Made by a program: the position numbers and the translations under genes
Shown: positions 1 to 9,959 of the stretch, piece by piece
Position numbering within the stretch: position 1 is the first letter of the stretch
How the letters are laid out: the number at the start of each line of letters is the position of its first letter
The notes under the pieces: model-generated
Database searches by the model: none
What the model saw: the letters and a program-made list of their open reading frames with translations, nothing else
What the model was told of the DNA's origin: nothing
Source: Liolophura sinensis
Lineage: Eukaryota; Mollusca; Polyplacophora; Chitonida; Chitonidae
NCBI RefSeq assembly: GCF_032854445.1
Contig: NC_088307.1
Coordinates: 6,460,017 to 6,524,016 of the forward strand
Direction of reading: 5' to 3'
Length of the DNA stretch: 64,000 nucleotides

Positions 1-352
1 AATAAAGGGTAGAGGAGTGGAGGCCTTAGAGGAGCATTGAGTGGCCAAAAGAGAAATGTGTTAACCCCCCCCCCCCAAAAACAAATTAGTTAAGTTAGGC
101 CTTATTTGTATTATTCCGGTGATTGTTGGAACAAATTTCATGTATTTGTGGCTAATTATGTTTGTGTCCCAGCATACTTTCAGCATGTTTGCATTCTCCT
201 TTTATTTATATATTGGTTTTAACCACTTTGACATGATTGAATGAAAACTCTCCATAAGTCCTGTTAAAGACGTCTAGAGGCTGCACACTAATTTACCTCC
301 CTTTATATACTGGTTAGCTAATTGTCTCCCTTTGCCTGTAACTCTTCGGCAG
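1..352. other. Intron upstream of first visible CIZ1-like exon
   Basis: This stretch lies upstream of the first visible exon of the CIZ1-like gene and ends in a splice acceptor (ag at 351-352). A short C homopolymer lies near 66-77. I see no coding segment or RNA gene here. Confidence 0.4.
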
Positions 353-451
353 ATGAAGGAGAAAGTGAAGTGGCCGCGCTGTAGTGTATGTGACCAAACG
401 TTCAAGTCCCCCCTAAAATTCGTGAAGCACTTGAACTCCCTCGCTCACAAG
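353..451 (+). CDS. CIZ1: CIZ1-like exon with first C2H2/U1-type zinc finger
   Basis: The acceptor is cggcag at 347-352 and the donor gtgggt starts at 452; the exon is in phase 0 at both ends and encodes 33 residues. The two finger cysteines are in CSVC and the two histidines are in KHLN and AHK. An in-frame ATG at 353 is simply the first exon codon and need not be a start. Confidence 0.8.
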
Positions 452-3400
452 GTGGGTTTGCTTTATACCTCTGCTGTCTTTTGTGTTTGGGCATGGCTTT
501 CCTTCTTTTTGTGTTTGAATATGACCTTTCTTTTTTCTTTTGGGCATGTCTAACAATTTTTTGTTTTACCTGACTGAGGTATAAACGTGTTGATTTCCTT
601 GTAGATCATGATTGAACCATAAACAGCGTTAGATAAATGTTCTAACAAATTCTTCATTTGTGTTGTTTAAGAATGTCTTTAAAGACTTTTCAGTAAGACA
701 GGTATAAACTTCAGTTTGGTCAGTTTTGTATAACGATAGGAGGGGTATTAATGTTTGATCATGGCTTACTTTTATTATGCTTTTGAAGAACCAAACCTTA
801 AACTTGTACATTTCCATACCTATGATCCATGACCCATTTTCGTATTGCTTTGCCAGCATACTCTGATGGCTTGTTGAACTGGTTTAAGGTGATGTTCTGT
901 TTTAAAAGTGTCCATGATGTATGGCCTGTATGTAACTTTCCTGTGTAGGAAAAAAAAGCTCAAGACAAGCATGTGTCACCTGAGGATGACCTAGACGCAG
1001 AGGACTGGCTGGAGTGCCGTGCCTAAACCCTGAAGATCTGGTAACTCTGGATGCCGTGGGGCAGTCTGATGAAGAGGTGGGTGTGGTCTGCAAGGAGCAA
1101 GGATTGGTCATACATGGGTTGAGAGTGGTCTGCAAGGATCAGGGAGTGGTCATTTAGGGCCTTGGTGTGGCCATATAGAGGCTGGGTGATTTGTTTAATC
1201 CTGGTGTGGTTTAAAGGAACAAGGTTTAATCTTATTGGAGCTGGGCATCGATTGGGCTGCATAGTGATGGGAGTGGTCTAAAGGAATAAGGTTTGGTCTT
1301 ATAGGAGCTGGGCCTAATAGGAAGAGGACTTAGGTTGGGGATGCATAGTGATGGGAGTGGTCTAAAGAAACAAGGTGTGGTTTCACTGGGGGTGGGCATG
1401 GTCTAATGGGAGGAGGGCATGGCTTAATTGGTGTAGGGCATGGGTTGGGCCTCCATAATGATGGGAATGGTCTAAAGGAAAAGGCTTGGTTTTACTGGAG
1501 CTGGGCATGGTCTAATGGGAGTAGGACATGGGCTTGGCCTGCATAGTGATGAGAGTGGTTTAAAGGAACAAGGTTTGGTCTTATTGGAGCTGGGCATGGC
1601 GTAATGGGAGTAGGGCATGGGTTTGGCCTGCATAGTGATGGGAGTGGTCGAAAGGAACAAGGTGTGGTTTTACTAGAGCTGGGCATGGTCTAATGGGAGT
1701 AGGACATGGGCTTGGCCTGCATAGTGATGGGAGTGGTCGAAAGGGACAAGGTGTGGTTTTACTAGAGCTGGGCATGGTCTAATGGGAGGAGGGCATGGGT
1801 TTGGCCTGCATAGTGATGGGAGTGGTCTGAAGAAAGGTTTGGTCTTTTTGGAGCTGGGCATGGTCTAATGGGAGTAGGGCATGGGTTGGGCCTGCATAGT
1901 GATGGGAGCGGTCTAAAGGAACAAGGTTTGGTCTTATTGGAGCTGGGCATGGCGTAATGGGAGGAGGGCATGGGTTTGGCCTGCATAGTGATGGGAGTGG
2001 TCTGAAGAAAGCAGGTTTGGTCTTATTGGAGCTGGGCATGGCATAATGGGAGGAGGGCATGGGTTTGGCCTGCATAGTGATGGGAGTGGTCTAAAGGAAC
2101 AAGGTGTGGTTTTGCTGGAGCTAGGCATGGCGTAATGGGAGTAGAGCATGGGTTTGGCCTGCATAGTGATGGGAGTGGTCGAAAGGGACAAGGTGTGGTT
2201 TTACTAGAGCTGGGCATGGTCTAATGGGAGGAGGGCATGGGTTTGGCCTGCATAGTGATGGGAGTGGTCTGAAGAAAGGTTTGGTCTTTTTGGAGCTGGG
2301 CATGGTCTAATGGGAGTAGGGCATGGGTTGGGCCTGCATAGTGATGGGAGCGGTCTAAAGGAACAAGGTTTGGTCTTATTGGAGCTGGGCATGGCGTAAT
2401 GGGAGGAGGGCATGGGTTTGGCCTGCATAGTGATGGGAGTGGTCTGAAGAAAGCAGGTTTGGTCTTATTGGAGCTGGGCATGGCATAATGGGAGGAGGGC
2501 ATGGGTTTGGCCTGCATAGTGATGGGAGTGGTCTAAAGGAACAAGGTGTGGTTTTGCTGGAGCTAGGCATGGCGTAATGGGAGTAGAGCATGGGTTTGGC
2601 CTGCATAGTGATGGGAGTGGTCTAAAGGAACAAAGTGTGGTTTTACTGGACCAGGGCATGGTCTAAGGGGAGTAGGACATGGATTGTGCATGCATGGTGA
2701 TGGGAGTGGTCAGTTAGGAGGAGGGTTGTAGTCTAACTGGAGATGAACATTGACTAATAGCAGATGAGCTGTAATGGCCTAAAGATGACTTAAATATATT
2801 ATGAAAGCATTTGGAGTCCTATTCACCTGTGAAAATGAATGTGTGGTTTGTTTTCCAGTCCGATACAGAGAGATCTGATGAGGGACATCTAGACCAGAAC
2901 AAGGTGAGTGTTAGTGAGACTTAAAAAAGTAAAGAGCATCTTTGTAAACCAAAAGATTGAGGGTTTACAGTTTCTGTTACAATTTCGGCGAGTAAAAGGA
3001 AATATTATCCACTGCATTCACCAATTCTTGAATGGACGGATAAATGGGGAAAAAGGAAAAAAGAGAGAAACCAGTAGTAGTTACTACTACACTCATATTG
3101 AAAACAAGCATGTGTTCAAAATCTAGCACTAGTTATTCAGACAGAAACCAATTTGTTGGTGGGTTAGTGGTGATATGCCATTAATTACTTCATGATACTC
3201 AGGAATATTATATCTGTAGGTTTCAGCCAACACACTAAAATTACCGTGCTTGCTTTTCAGGCAGGTGTGGAATTCAGCGTCATTAGTAAACAGATAATTT
3301 TCAAGACTTTCCTGCTTCCCTTGATGTTGTTGAACTTGACTGGTAAAAAAGTGGTGAACGGCACTAGCTTATGTCTTCTTACTTAATGGGTGATGGAAAC

Positions 3401-6200
3401 CACTTTCCACTTGTTTATATGCTGTAGGTCACATGTGGAAAGGTTCGGCAGTAACTTGCCAAAGGTTGGTGGTTTACTCTTGGCACCATGGTTTCCATCA
3501 CCCCTAAAACTGGCCAGCTCATGAATTCTTGATTACAGTGTTGGACAACAATCAAGCAAATAATAAAAAAAAGAAACCCTTTGATGCCAAAGAAGGAAAT
3601 AAAGTATTTTATGTTGGTTGTAGAACGATGCTGATGAAGCTGATATGGATGAGACTGAGACGAGGCCAACCGAGGGAGATGAGACACAAAATGAGACTGC
3701 CATCCAGGGCAGGAGAGACTGTGCTGTTGTCCCTGTGTATGATGGTGTCACAGTTGTGGGTGAGTAGGAAAACTGACGAAAGATGGTTCTTGTGGGATAC
3801 ACTGAATTTTTTTTGAAGGATAACTAGCCCCTTTACCATTGAGGGTAACCATTGAGTAATGTCAGGATGGTTTTTTGGGTGTGTGTGGTGTCCTGTAATG
3901 ATTAAAAGAATAAACATGGCTGTTCTGTAATCTGGAATTCCTACTTTATATTAAAAGAATTCTTTGATCTATTACACTTTTGCTATGATCACTAGTGGAT
4001 AACTTGCCCTTGACCATTGAGTAATATCAGGATGGTTTTTTGGGTGTGCGTGGTGTCCTGTAATGATTAAAAGAATAAACATGGCTGTTCTGTAATCTGG
4101 AATTCCTACTTTATATTAAAACAATTCATTGATCTGCTGCGCTTTTGCAATGATCGCTAGAAGATAACTTGCCCTTGACCATTGAGGCTGCTGTTTCAAA
4201 TCAAGACCGTTCTAGTCCAGTGGCTGAATAATGTTAGAAGGTTCTGATGGTTGTGCCGTTTTTCCTCAAATCATAAATTGACTCTAGCCAAATAAATAAA
4301 TATGGCTGCAGTGACCCAAATTTTTAAGATGCATTTGTAATTTGGAGTTCCTACTTGCTGCACAAATCGTTTGCCATACTACTCTTGTGTTATGATCGCC
4401 ATGATACAGCTGCAATATTCCCAAAATGGCATTGAGTCATACTTCTTCATTCATTCATTCATTCTTTTGCAGTGCCACAATAAAACCACTACATGTATCA
4501 TCTTACACGAGAGAATCTAATCATGAACTGTAGCACAGCATAATAACCCAGGAGCCTCTCACCAATGCGGTCGCTGTGAGTTCAAGTCCAGCTCCTGCTG
4601 GCTTCCTCTCCAGCCGTACATGGGAAGGTCTAGCAGCAACCTGTGGATGGTCGTGGGTTTCCCCTGGGCTCTAACCGGTTTCCTCCCTCTGTAATGCTGG
4701 CCGCCGTCGCGTCTGCAAGTGAAAATATTCTTGAGTAAGGCGTAAAACACCAATCAAATAAATAAATAAATAAATAACCATGAACTGGGAAGTTTTGGAT
4801 GAAGTTATGAAACTATCATGTTCACTTAATCATCTGTTTCATCTTCATGGCACTCTGTTGGTTATTTTTATCTGTTGTTTTTTTTTGTTTCAGGTCAGGA
4901 ATTTGTGGTTCCCGTGTCAGGGTTCTTCTGTAAACTCTGCTACAAGTTTTACAACAAGGAGACGACTGCCAGAGTGACTCACTGCCTCTCAAAGACTCAT
5001 TATGACAGATATCAGGTAACACTTTCACCCATAGGAAATGTAAATCTATTACATGTACTTTTCATCATAAATATATCCACTGTCAGTTGTCTGAAATGTA
5101 CACGTGTAGTTCACTTTCATTTACTGTTTTTTGGAGGGCTTCCGTGGCTAAGTTAGTTATTGCACTAGCATAGCATAATGACCCAGGAGTCCCTCACTAG
5201 TGGGGTCGCTTTGAGTTCAAGTCCAGCTCATGTTGACTTCCTCTCCTGTCGTACGTGTGAAAGTCTGCCAGCAACCTGTGGATGGTCGTGGGCTTCCCCC
5301 GGGCTCTGCCCGGTTTCCACCCACTATAATGCTGGACGCCATCGTATAAGTGAAATGCTCTTCAGTATGGCCTAAAACACCGATCAAATAAATAAATAAA
5401 TAAAATAAATTCATTTCTTTTTGCCTCAGAGATTGAATGTAAAGTCACTCCATTTGAGATGTGTAATTTAAGTTCACTTTCACTTTCTATTTGCTGTGGA
5501 GAGTATCTACAAGTACATTTATGCTTCTTGATTTGGGCCCCTGAACAATATGGTTACAGGCTGTAGTCTGTCTTCCGCTGGATTTGTCAATTATCTCGGG
5601 AATGTTAGTAGTGTCCAGAAAGTAATATTTTATATCATAAATGCCCTTTTGAGAGTGTAGAGATTCAATAAATGCACTTTTAGTGCATTTAGAGTAATTA
5701 AAACCTTCATGAGCACTAGCTCCACGGGCAGTGGTATGTGCTGTATCATGCTCGTTAAATCCTTGTGGTGTTTTCTTCGTTAACAGGAGTTTGTTGCTTC
5801 AAAAGGTACACAGGTTCAGAACACGGTGAAAAATGAGCCTATCTTCATTGAACAATCCCCTGCTGAGAAGACAGTTTTTGCCCAATCTGCCGACACTGCA
5901 TCCGTCCAATCAGTACTCAAAGAGAACGGCGTAAAAGTCAGGGATGACGATAAAACTCCAAAGAACTCTCCTGATGAAGTTGAAATGTTGCAGCGAAAAG
6001 AAGAGGAGAAGGAAGATTCAGATTATCAAAACATGCATTTGTCAGAGAAAGACGAGGAAATGTTGTTGGCTGAGGAGGAGAATGAGCAGGGTGAGGAGTG
6101 CACCCAGGAGGAGATGAAAGATGATCTCTCCGATGCTGCAAGTCCAGAAACAAGGAGAAGTACCCGCAGCAGGAGATCTAGACACTCGAGAAAGACTTAA
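353..6200 (+). CDS. CIZ1: CIZ1-like nuclear zinc-finger protein, 3' part of gene (six exons)
   Basis: Six exons are visible: 353-451, 949-1076, 2859-2903, 3624-3759, 4894-5015 and 5787-6200 (stop 6198-6200). All have AG/GT borders; the 5' part lies outside the window. In order they encode a C2H2 finger (CSVCDQTFKSPLKFVKHLN then H), an EDLVTLDAVG motif, acidic linkers, and a second matrin-type finger. That finger starts at FVVPVSGFFCKLC and has C-x2-C then H-x5-H spacing. The tail is acidic and then basic (RRSTRSRRSRHSRKT). The order and motifs match my memory of the C-terminus of vertebrate CIZ1 (FCTVCNRYFKTPRKFVEH, ITVDAVG, VDFLVPVMGY, RRSTRLKT). CIZ1 is a nuclear-matrix protein linked to DNA replication and Xist-RNA anchoring; that role here is inferred by homology. 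Introns hold a minisatellite (1120-2710), a 165-bp duplication and two SINEs; 452-948 and 5406-5786 look empty. The second exon has a frame break. Matrin-3-like proteins are the main alternative. Confidence 0.8.
949..1076 (+). CDS. CIZ1: CIZ1-like exon with an internal frame break
   Basis: The acceptor is ctgtgtag and the donor is gtgggt at 1077. The first part reads EKKAQDKHVSPEDDLDAEDW and continues to LECR. The last part reads LNPEDLVTLDAVGQSDEE in a different frame. At 128 bp the exon is one base short of a multiple of three, although both neighbours are phase 0. The switch lies near 1012-1024, where the first frame meets TAA at 1024-1026. A base lost in sequencing or assembly is the simplest reading; a real allele defect cannot be excluded. 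Confidence 0.65.
1120..2710. repeat. 89-bp minisatellite in CIZ1-like intron
   Basis: Tandem copies of a roughly 88-91 bp GGGCATGG-rich unit (core ctgcatagtgatgggagtgg) fill most of the intron between 1077 and 2858. The outer copies are more diverged. Overlapping open frames on the minus strand are produced by the repeat and are not genes. A 442-bp block of five units, about 1716-2157, recurs directly as about 2158-2600. Confidence 0.9.
2859..2903 (+). CDS. CIZ1: CIZ1-like short acidic exon
   Basis: A 45-bp exon lies between ttttccag and gtgagt, phase 0 on both sides, reading SDTERSDEGHLDQNK. It is too short to stand alone and is accepted because the splice sites, frame and acidic character all agree with its neighbours. 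Confidence 0.6.
3624..3759 (+). CDS. CIZ1: CIZ1-like acidic linker exon
   Basis: The exon follows ggttgtag and ends one base into a glycine codon before gtgagt. It encodes an acidic linker beginning NDADEADMDETETRPTEGDE and ending CAVVPVYDGVTVV. The split Gly codon joins exactly to the next exon (GQEFVVPV), which supports both borders. Confidence 0.7.
3840..4190. repeat. 165-bp tandem duplication in CIZ1-like intron
   Basis: The segment starting gtaatgtcaggatgg at 3856 repeats from 4021 at a period of about 165 bp, with a partial third match near 4180 (cccttgaccattgag). The copies differ by a few substitutions. Confidence 0.75.
4530..4777 (+). mobile_element. SINE family A, 5'-shortened
   Basis: This SINE has the body shared by all family-A copies in the window: a gtgagttcaagtccagctc box-B-like segment, a gtgggttt...ggaaaccgg-type central domain, and the tail cgtaaaacaccaatcaaataaataaat. 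The tRNA-like first 30 or so bases are missing. It lies in a CIZ1-like intron. Confidence 0.8.
4894..5015 (+). CDS. CIZ1: CIZ1-like exon with matrin-type zinc finger
   Basis: After the split glycine the exon reads QEFVVPVSGFFCKLCYKF and continues through THCLSKTHYDRYQ. This is a matrin-type finger: CKLC, then histidines in THC and KTH. The VPV-x-G-[FY] lead-in is typical of CIZ1 and matrin-3 fingers. The donor gtaaca starts at 5016. Confidence 0.8.
5131..5405 (+). mobile_element. SINE family A, nearly full length
   Basis: The copy begins with the diverged tRNA-like head (gggcttccgtggctaagtta), continues through the family-A body, and ends in (AAAT)n. It sits in the last intron of the CIZ1-like gene, in the same orientation as the gene. 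Confidence 0.8.
5787..6200 (+). CDS. CIZ1: CIZ1-like terminal exon
   Basis: The acceptor is gttaacag and the frame continues from the previous exon as EFVASKGTQVQNTVKNEP. The exon is rich in Glu/Asp through the middle and ends in an Arg/Ser/Lys-rich tail before TAA at 6198-6200. The basic tail resembles the short RRSTR end of vertebrate CIZ1. Confidence 0.75.
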   Translation, partial: EFVASKGTQVQNTVKNEPIFIEQSPAEKTVFAQSADTASVQSVLKENGVKVRDDDKTPKNSPDEVEMLQRKEEEKEDSDYQNMHLSEKDEEMLLAEEENEQGEECTQEEMKDDLSDAASPETRRSTRSRRSRHSRKT

Positions 6201-6690
6201 GTGAGAGAATGTCCATGTTCTGATTTAACCATCCAATCAGTCTTTTGTAGCCTGCTGAAGATCGATTGATGCTAAAGATGGATTGCTTACGTATAATTTG
6301 GATAGTCAAAGAAGTATTTTTGATCAGATTTGTTGGTCAGTAAGAAACTGACTTAGAAGAACAGTTGTGAGGTTTTGCAACCAGAGTGTAGAGATTCAAA
6401 ATGGAACAGTGAGAGAGGAAGTGTTCATCAGAAATGTATGAAGAGCAAGTATAAAGAAACAGGAATAAAAAAAAAACAGTGGTAAGGTTTTGAACTAAAA
6501 CGTTAGCGGTCAGACAGTTATTGTTATCAGAAATGCATGAGTCATGAAAGACGCTGACTCAAAAGTTGTAAGTTTTGAAGCAGGAGGTTAAAATTTGAAC
6601 ACTCAGAGAGTCAGTCTTCGTTAGAAGTGTGCGGTAAGTTAGTAGTGAGTAAAGAAACTCATTTAGCAGAACAAACCAGAAATTAAAAGG
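6201..6690 (+). other. Probable 3' UTR of CIZ1-like gene
   Basis: Non-coding sequence after the stop. A candidate polyadenylation signal AATAAA lies at 6464-6469, about 265 bp beyond the stop, followed by a genomic A run. The true transcript end cannot be told from sequence alone. Confidence 0.4.
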
Positions 6691-6696
6691 TTTGAT

Positions 6697-7012
6697 AGAG
6701 ACATTTGACATTATTAAACATGTACTTTGTTTAGTCAATATCTCTTTTGAGACACTTCACAGCATAAGGGAAGTTTTGCCAGTATCTCAGTCACTTGACA
6801 TCATAAAGCATGGGCTGTGTCTGGCCAATATCTCAGAGAGACATTTGACATCACAAAGCATGGGCTGTGTCTGGCCAGTATCTCAGAGACTTGACATCAC
6901 AAAGCATGGGCTGTGTTTGGCCAGTATCTCAGAGAGACATTTGACATCATAACCCATGGGTTATGTCTGGCCATTATCTCAGAGAGACACTTAACAGCAT
7001 CAGGTATGTGCT
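6697..7012. repeat. About 48-bp tandem repeat, roughly six copies
   Basis: The unit contains gacatcacaaagcatgggc and tggccagtatctcagagag, repeated at 46-50 bp spacing. The outer units are more diverged. The short open frame across it is a repeat artefact. Confidence 0.8.
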
Positions 7013-9395
7013 ATGATAGATTCTGCGTGAAACACAGATGACACTGTGGAGACAAGCCAAATATAGACAAGCTCATTTGGAGAGTGCGCATGTACCAGGC
7101 CATATCTAGAACAAAGGTTCTGCTCCCAGACTTAAAAGGTGACATTGTGGACCATGGGACATCTTATGAATGTAACTCAAAGTAATGCTTTCTTATGCTG
7201 TTAAGTCTGTAAATGAAAGACATTTGTATGAAAACTAAACTGTTTATGGGTAAAACCATCATGGCTGCCCAACAGTTTGGGAACCCAGGTGTTTTCCAGA
7301 ACTAAACTCACTCAAGATATGGCCTTGGATGTATAATAGAAACACAGAAAATTGTGTTACTCATTCAGTCAGTGGTCTTACAATTACATGTATAACCCAG
7401 GGAGAGTGCTTGGAAACATGCTCACTGTATCTGTTCTAGAAATAGATACAGGTCAAGGCTATGAACCAGGCATGTAATATTAAAGCACTCCTATGTAAGC
7501 CATGTTAACATCTGATACTGTGAGTGATTTCACTGTGACAAATTACTGGTTGCTCATGGGCAGTTTTATTGTCCTGTTGACCTCCAGCGTTAAGATGAAT
7601 AGGCCTTGGTAGAGTTAGTTACGGCCCAATTTGACTTGTTTATCTGAACTTTAACTGACGACACATTTTAAAGAATAGAAATTTAGAGTTTTGTGTCTGG
7701 CTGTTTAACAAACTTTGATATCTAAGATTATTGCCAAATTGGAATAGAGTCCGTTCCACTGACACCTCTTGTCTGGGGCTAGTTTCAATAAACCCTTGCA
7801 AGGCTGCACCAAGGCAGTTGCTATGGTGACGTTCATGAATATATGTATCTTCACTATAGGTTATGCCCGGTGCAATTCATGACTTTTGGAGAAAATTTTC
7901 CCAAGGTACATGAAGGCTCTGTTCACTGAATATTAAATGCCAGGACTTATATGATTGATTTTTACCAGTCACTGTTGAAGTGCCAACATTTTTTTTTTTC
8001 TTTCAAAAGGACATAAAACTATGTAAATGGTGAATAGTTTTTATGGGTGAAACTCGCATGATGTTATAGTTAGGCTCAGTTTTCTGTCCAACTATTTTTC
8101 CCATTGTCACCCATGGAGGCCTTTGCAAGAATTGAGTTATCCATGCTCATTTGGTATTTCTTGTGAATGGCAGATTCAACAAGAAATTGTCCATCAGTCA
8201 AATACGACTTGAGCTCAGAAAGCCAATTTCTCTCCGTCAGTACAGCCCATTATGTAGAACGCTGAGCAGCTGTCATGACTGTAATTTGTTATAATTTGTA
8301 CAAAAGATTTATTTGTTCTAAAAGTTTTACTACATATCTGGAGTACACCATTCCAGTGACAGCTAATTCTTGTGAAGATACATGGTCTGCTCGTTCAAAA
8401 ATGCTTTGGGTTTTTACCAGTAGCCTGAAATTTAAGATCTGCCGTTAGAAAGTTTTTTTTTTTCAAAATTTATGGCAACTATGATATTTGACAACTGTTT
8501 TATGTCAGCCAAAAATTCAAGACTTTTCCAAATACAACTGATCATTTAATATCTGGTACATGTATTATTATGAAAATTGGAGAAAAGTTAAAAATGCGTG
8601 AATTTTCATTTTTCTTTAAGGAGAAAAGGATATTTAAATATAATTTTTGTATAGTGAGTTTGGAGCCATGTCTAGGTATTATTATTTTTCTATATTTCTT
8701 TATTGTTGCAATGACCTAAATCTAATAAATTTATTGGAGCTTACATTTGGGTCTTCTGACAGATGTGTTAAATTTTATTCATATTTTACTAGTTTTCAAT
8801 ATATTCCTAAATATTATCACAGTTCCAATTTAACACATTTGTCTAGATATAAACAACCAATTTACATTCAGATAAATTTATAAGACATACATCACATCCT
8901 CATTTGGAGCATTGTTATGCAAATATAATACATACGTACGAGTTGCAAATGCCGACCGTACAAAAATCTTTTTCAGATATCCTTTTCTCCTTGAGAAATG
9001 AGAAATAGAAGCAAATATTTAACACCATATTGCGTAATAACATTTCACACCTTGTCATCTCAAGTTTGGATCATGTTTTCTTGTATGTTAAACCTGAGGA
9101 CAGCTTTGACTGGAACTCAACTCAGGTCTGTACAGTTGATACTGTCTGGAAGTTCAAGTTCAAGTCAATGCATTATTGAACTCTGTTCAGTCCCAGTGGC
9201 AGCATATGAGCCTTCTTGTCCATATTTCATGTACTTAGTGATCTTTGCCATGGATTTGTAAATCCGCAACATATATTTTGCCTTCTTGAGGAAGGAAAGA
9301 AATTTCAACGGAGATGTTGTTTTTTTTTTTAAATGAGATTTGGTGTCCAGAGTTGTATCCTTCATTTACCGTAATGGCATTTGGAGATTTGTGCC
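7013..9395. other. No gene seen
   Basis: AT-rich non-coding sequence. Short open frames here lack recognisable domains or codon structure, and I find no RNA gene. It may be extended 3' UTR of the upstream gene or intergenic DNA. Confidence 0.4.
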
Positions 9396-9955
9396 TGTTC
9401 TGTCTGTGTCTGCCTGCGTGTTCTGTCTGTCTGCCTGTCTACCGGTTCTGTCTGTCTGCCTGTTCTGTCTGTCTGCCTGCCTGCCATTTCTGTCTGCCTG
9501 CGTGTTCTGTCTGTCTGCCTGCATGTTCTGTCTGTCTGCCTGCCTGCCATTTCTGTCTGTCTGCGTGTTCTGCCTGCCTGCCTGCCTGTTCTGTATGTCT
9601 GCGTGTTCTGTCTGTCTGCGTGTTTTGTCTGCCTGCCTGCCTGTTCTGTGTTTCTGCGCGTTCTGTCTGTCTGCGTGTTCTGTCTGTCTGCCTGCCTGCC
9701 AGTTCTGTCTGTCTGCGTGTTCTGCCTGCCTGCCTGCCTGTTCTGTATATCTGCCTGCCTTCCAGTTCTGTCTGTCTCTCTGCCTGCCTGCCTGCCTGCC
9801 AGTTCTGTCTGTCTGCGTGTTCTGCCTGCCTGCCTGCATACCTGCCAGTTCTGTCTGTCTGCCTGCCTGCCTGTTCTGTCTGTCTGCCTGCCTGCCTGCA
9901 TACCTGCCAGTTCTGTCTGTCTGCCTGCCTGTCTGCCTGTTTTGTCCGCCTGTGT
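9396..9955. repeat. CTGT/CTGCC microsatellite-minisatellite tract
   Basis: About 560 bp built from tgtctgcctgcctgcc and gttctgtctgtctgcgt segments in irregular alternation. The tract lacks stops in several frames on both strands, giving Cys-rich frames on one strand and Gln/Arg-rich frames on the other. Both look like by-products of the repeat. Confidence 0.9.
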
Positions 9956-9959
9956 TTGC

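Noticed and set aside
1472-2659. Overlapping Pro/His/Ser-rich minus-strand open frames of 60-98 codons
   Set aside because: They repeat at the 89-bp minisatellite period and exist only because the unit lacks stops in those frames.
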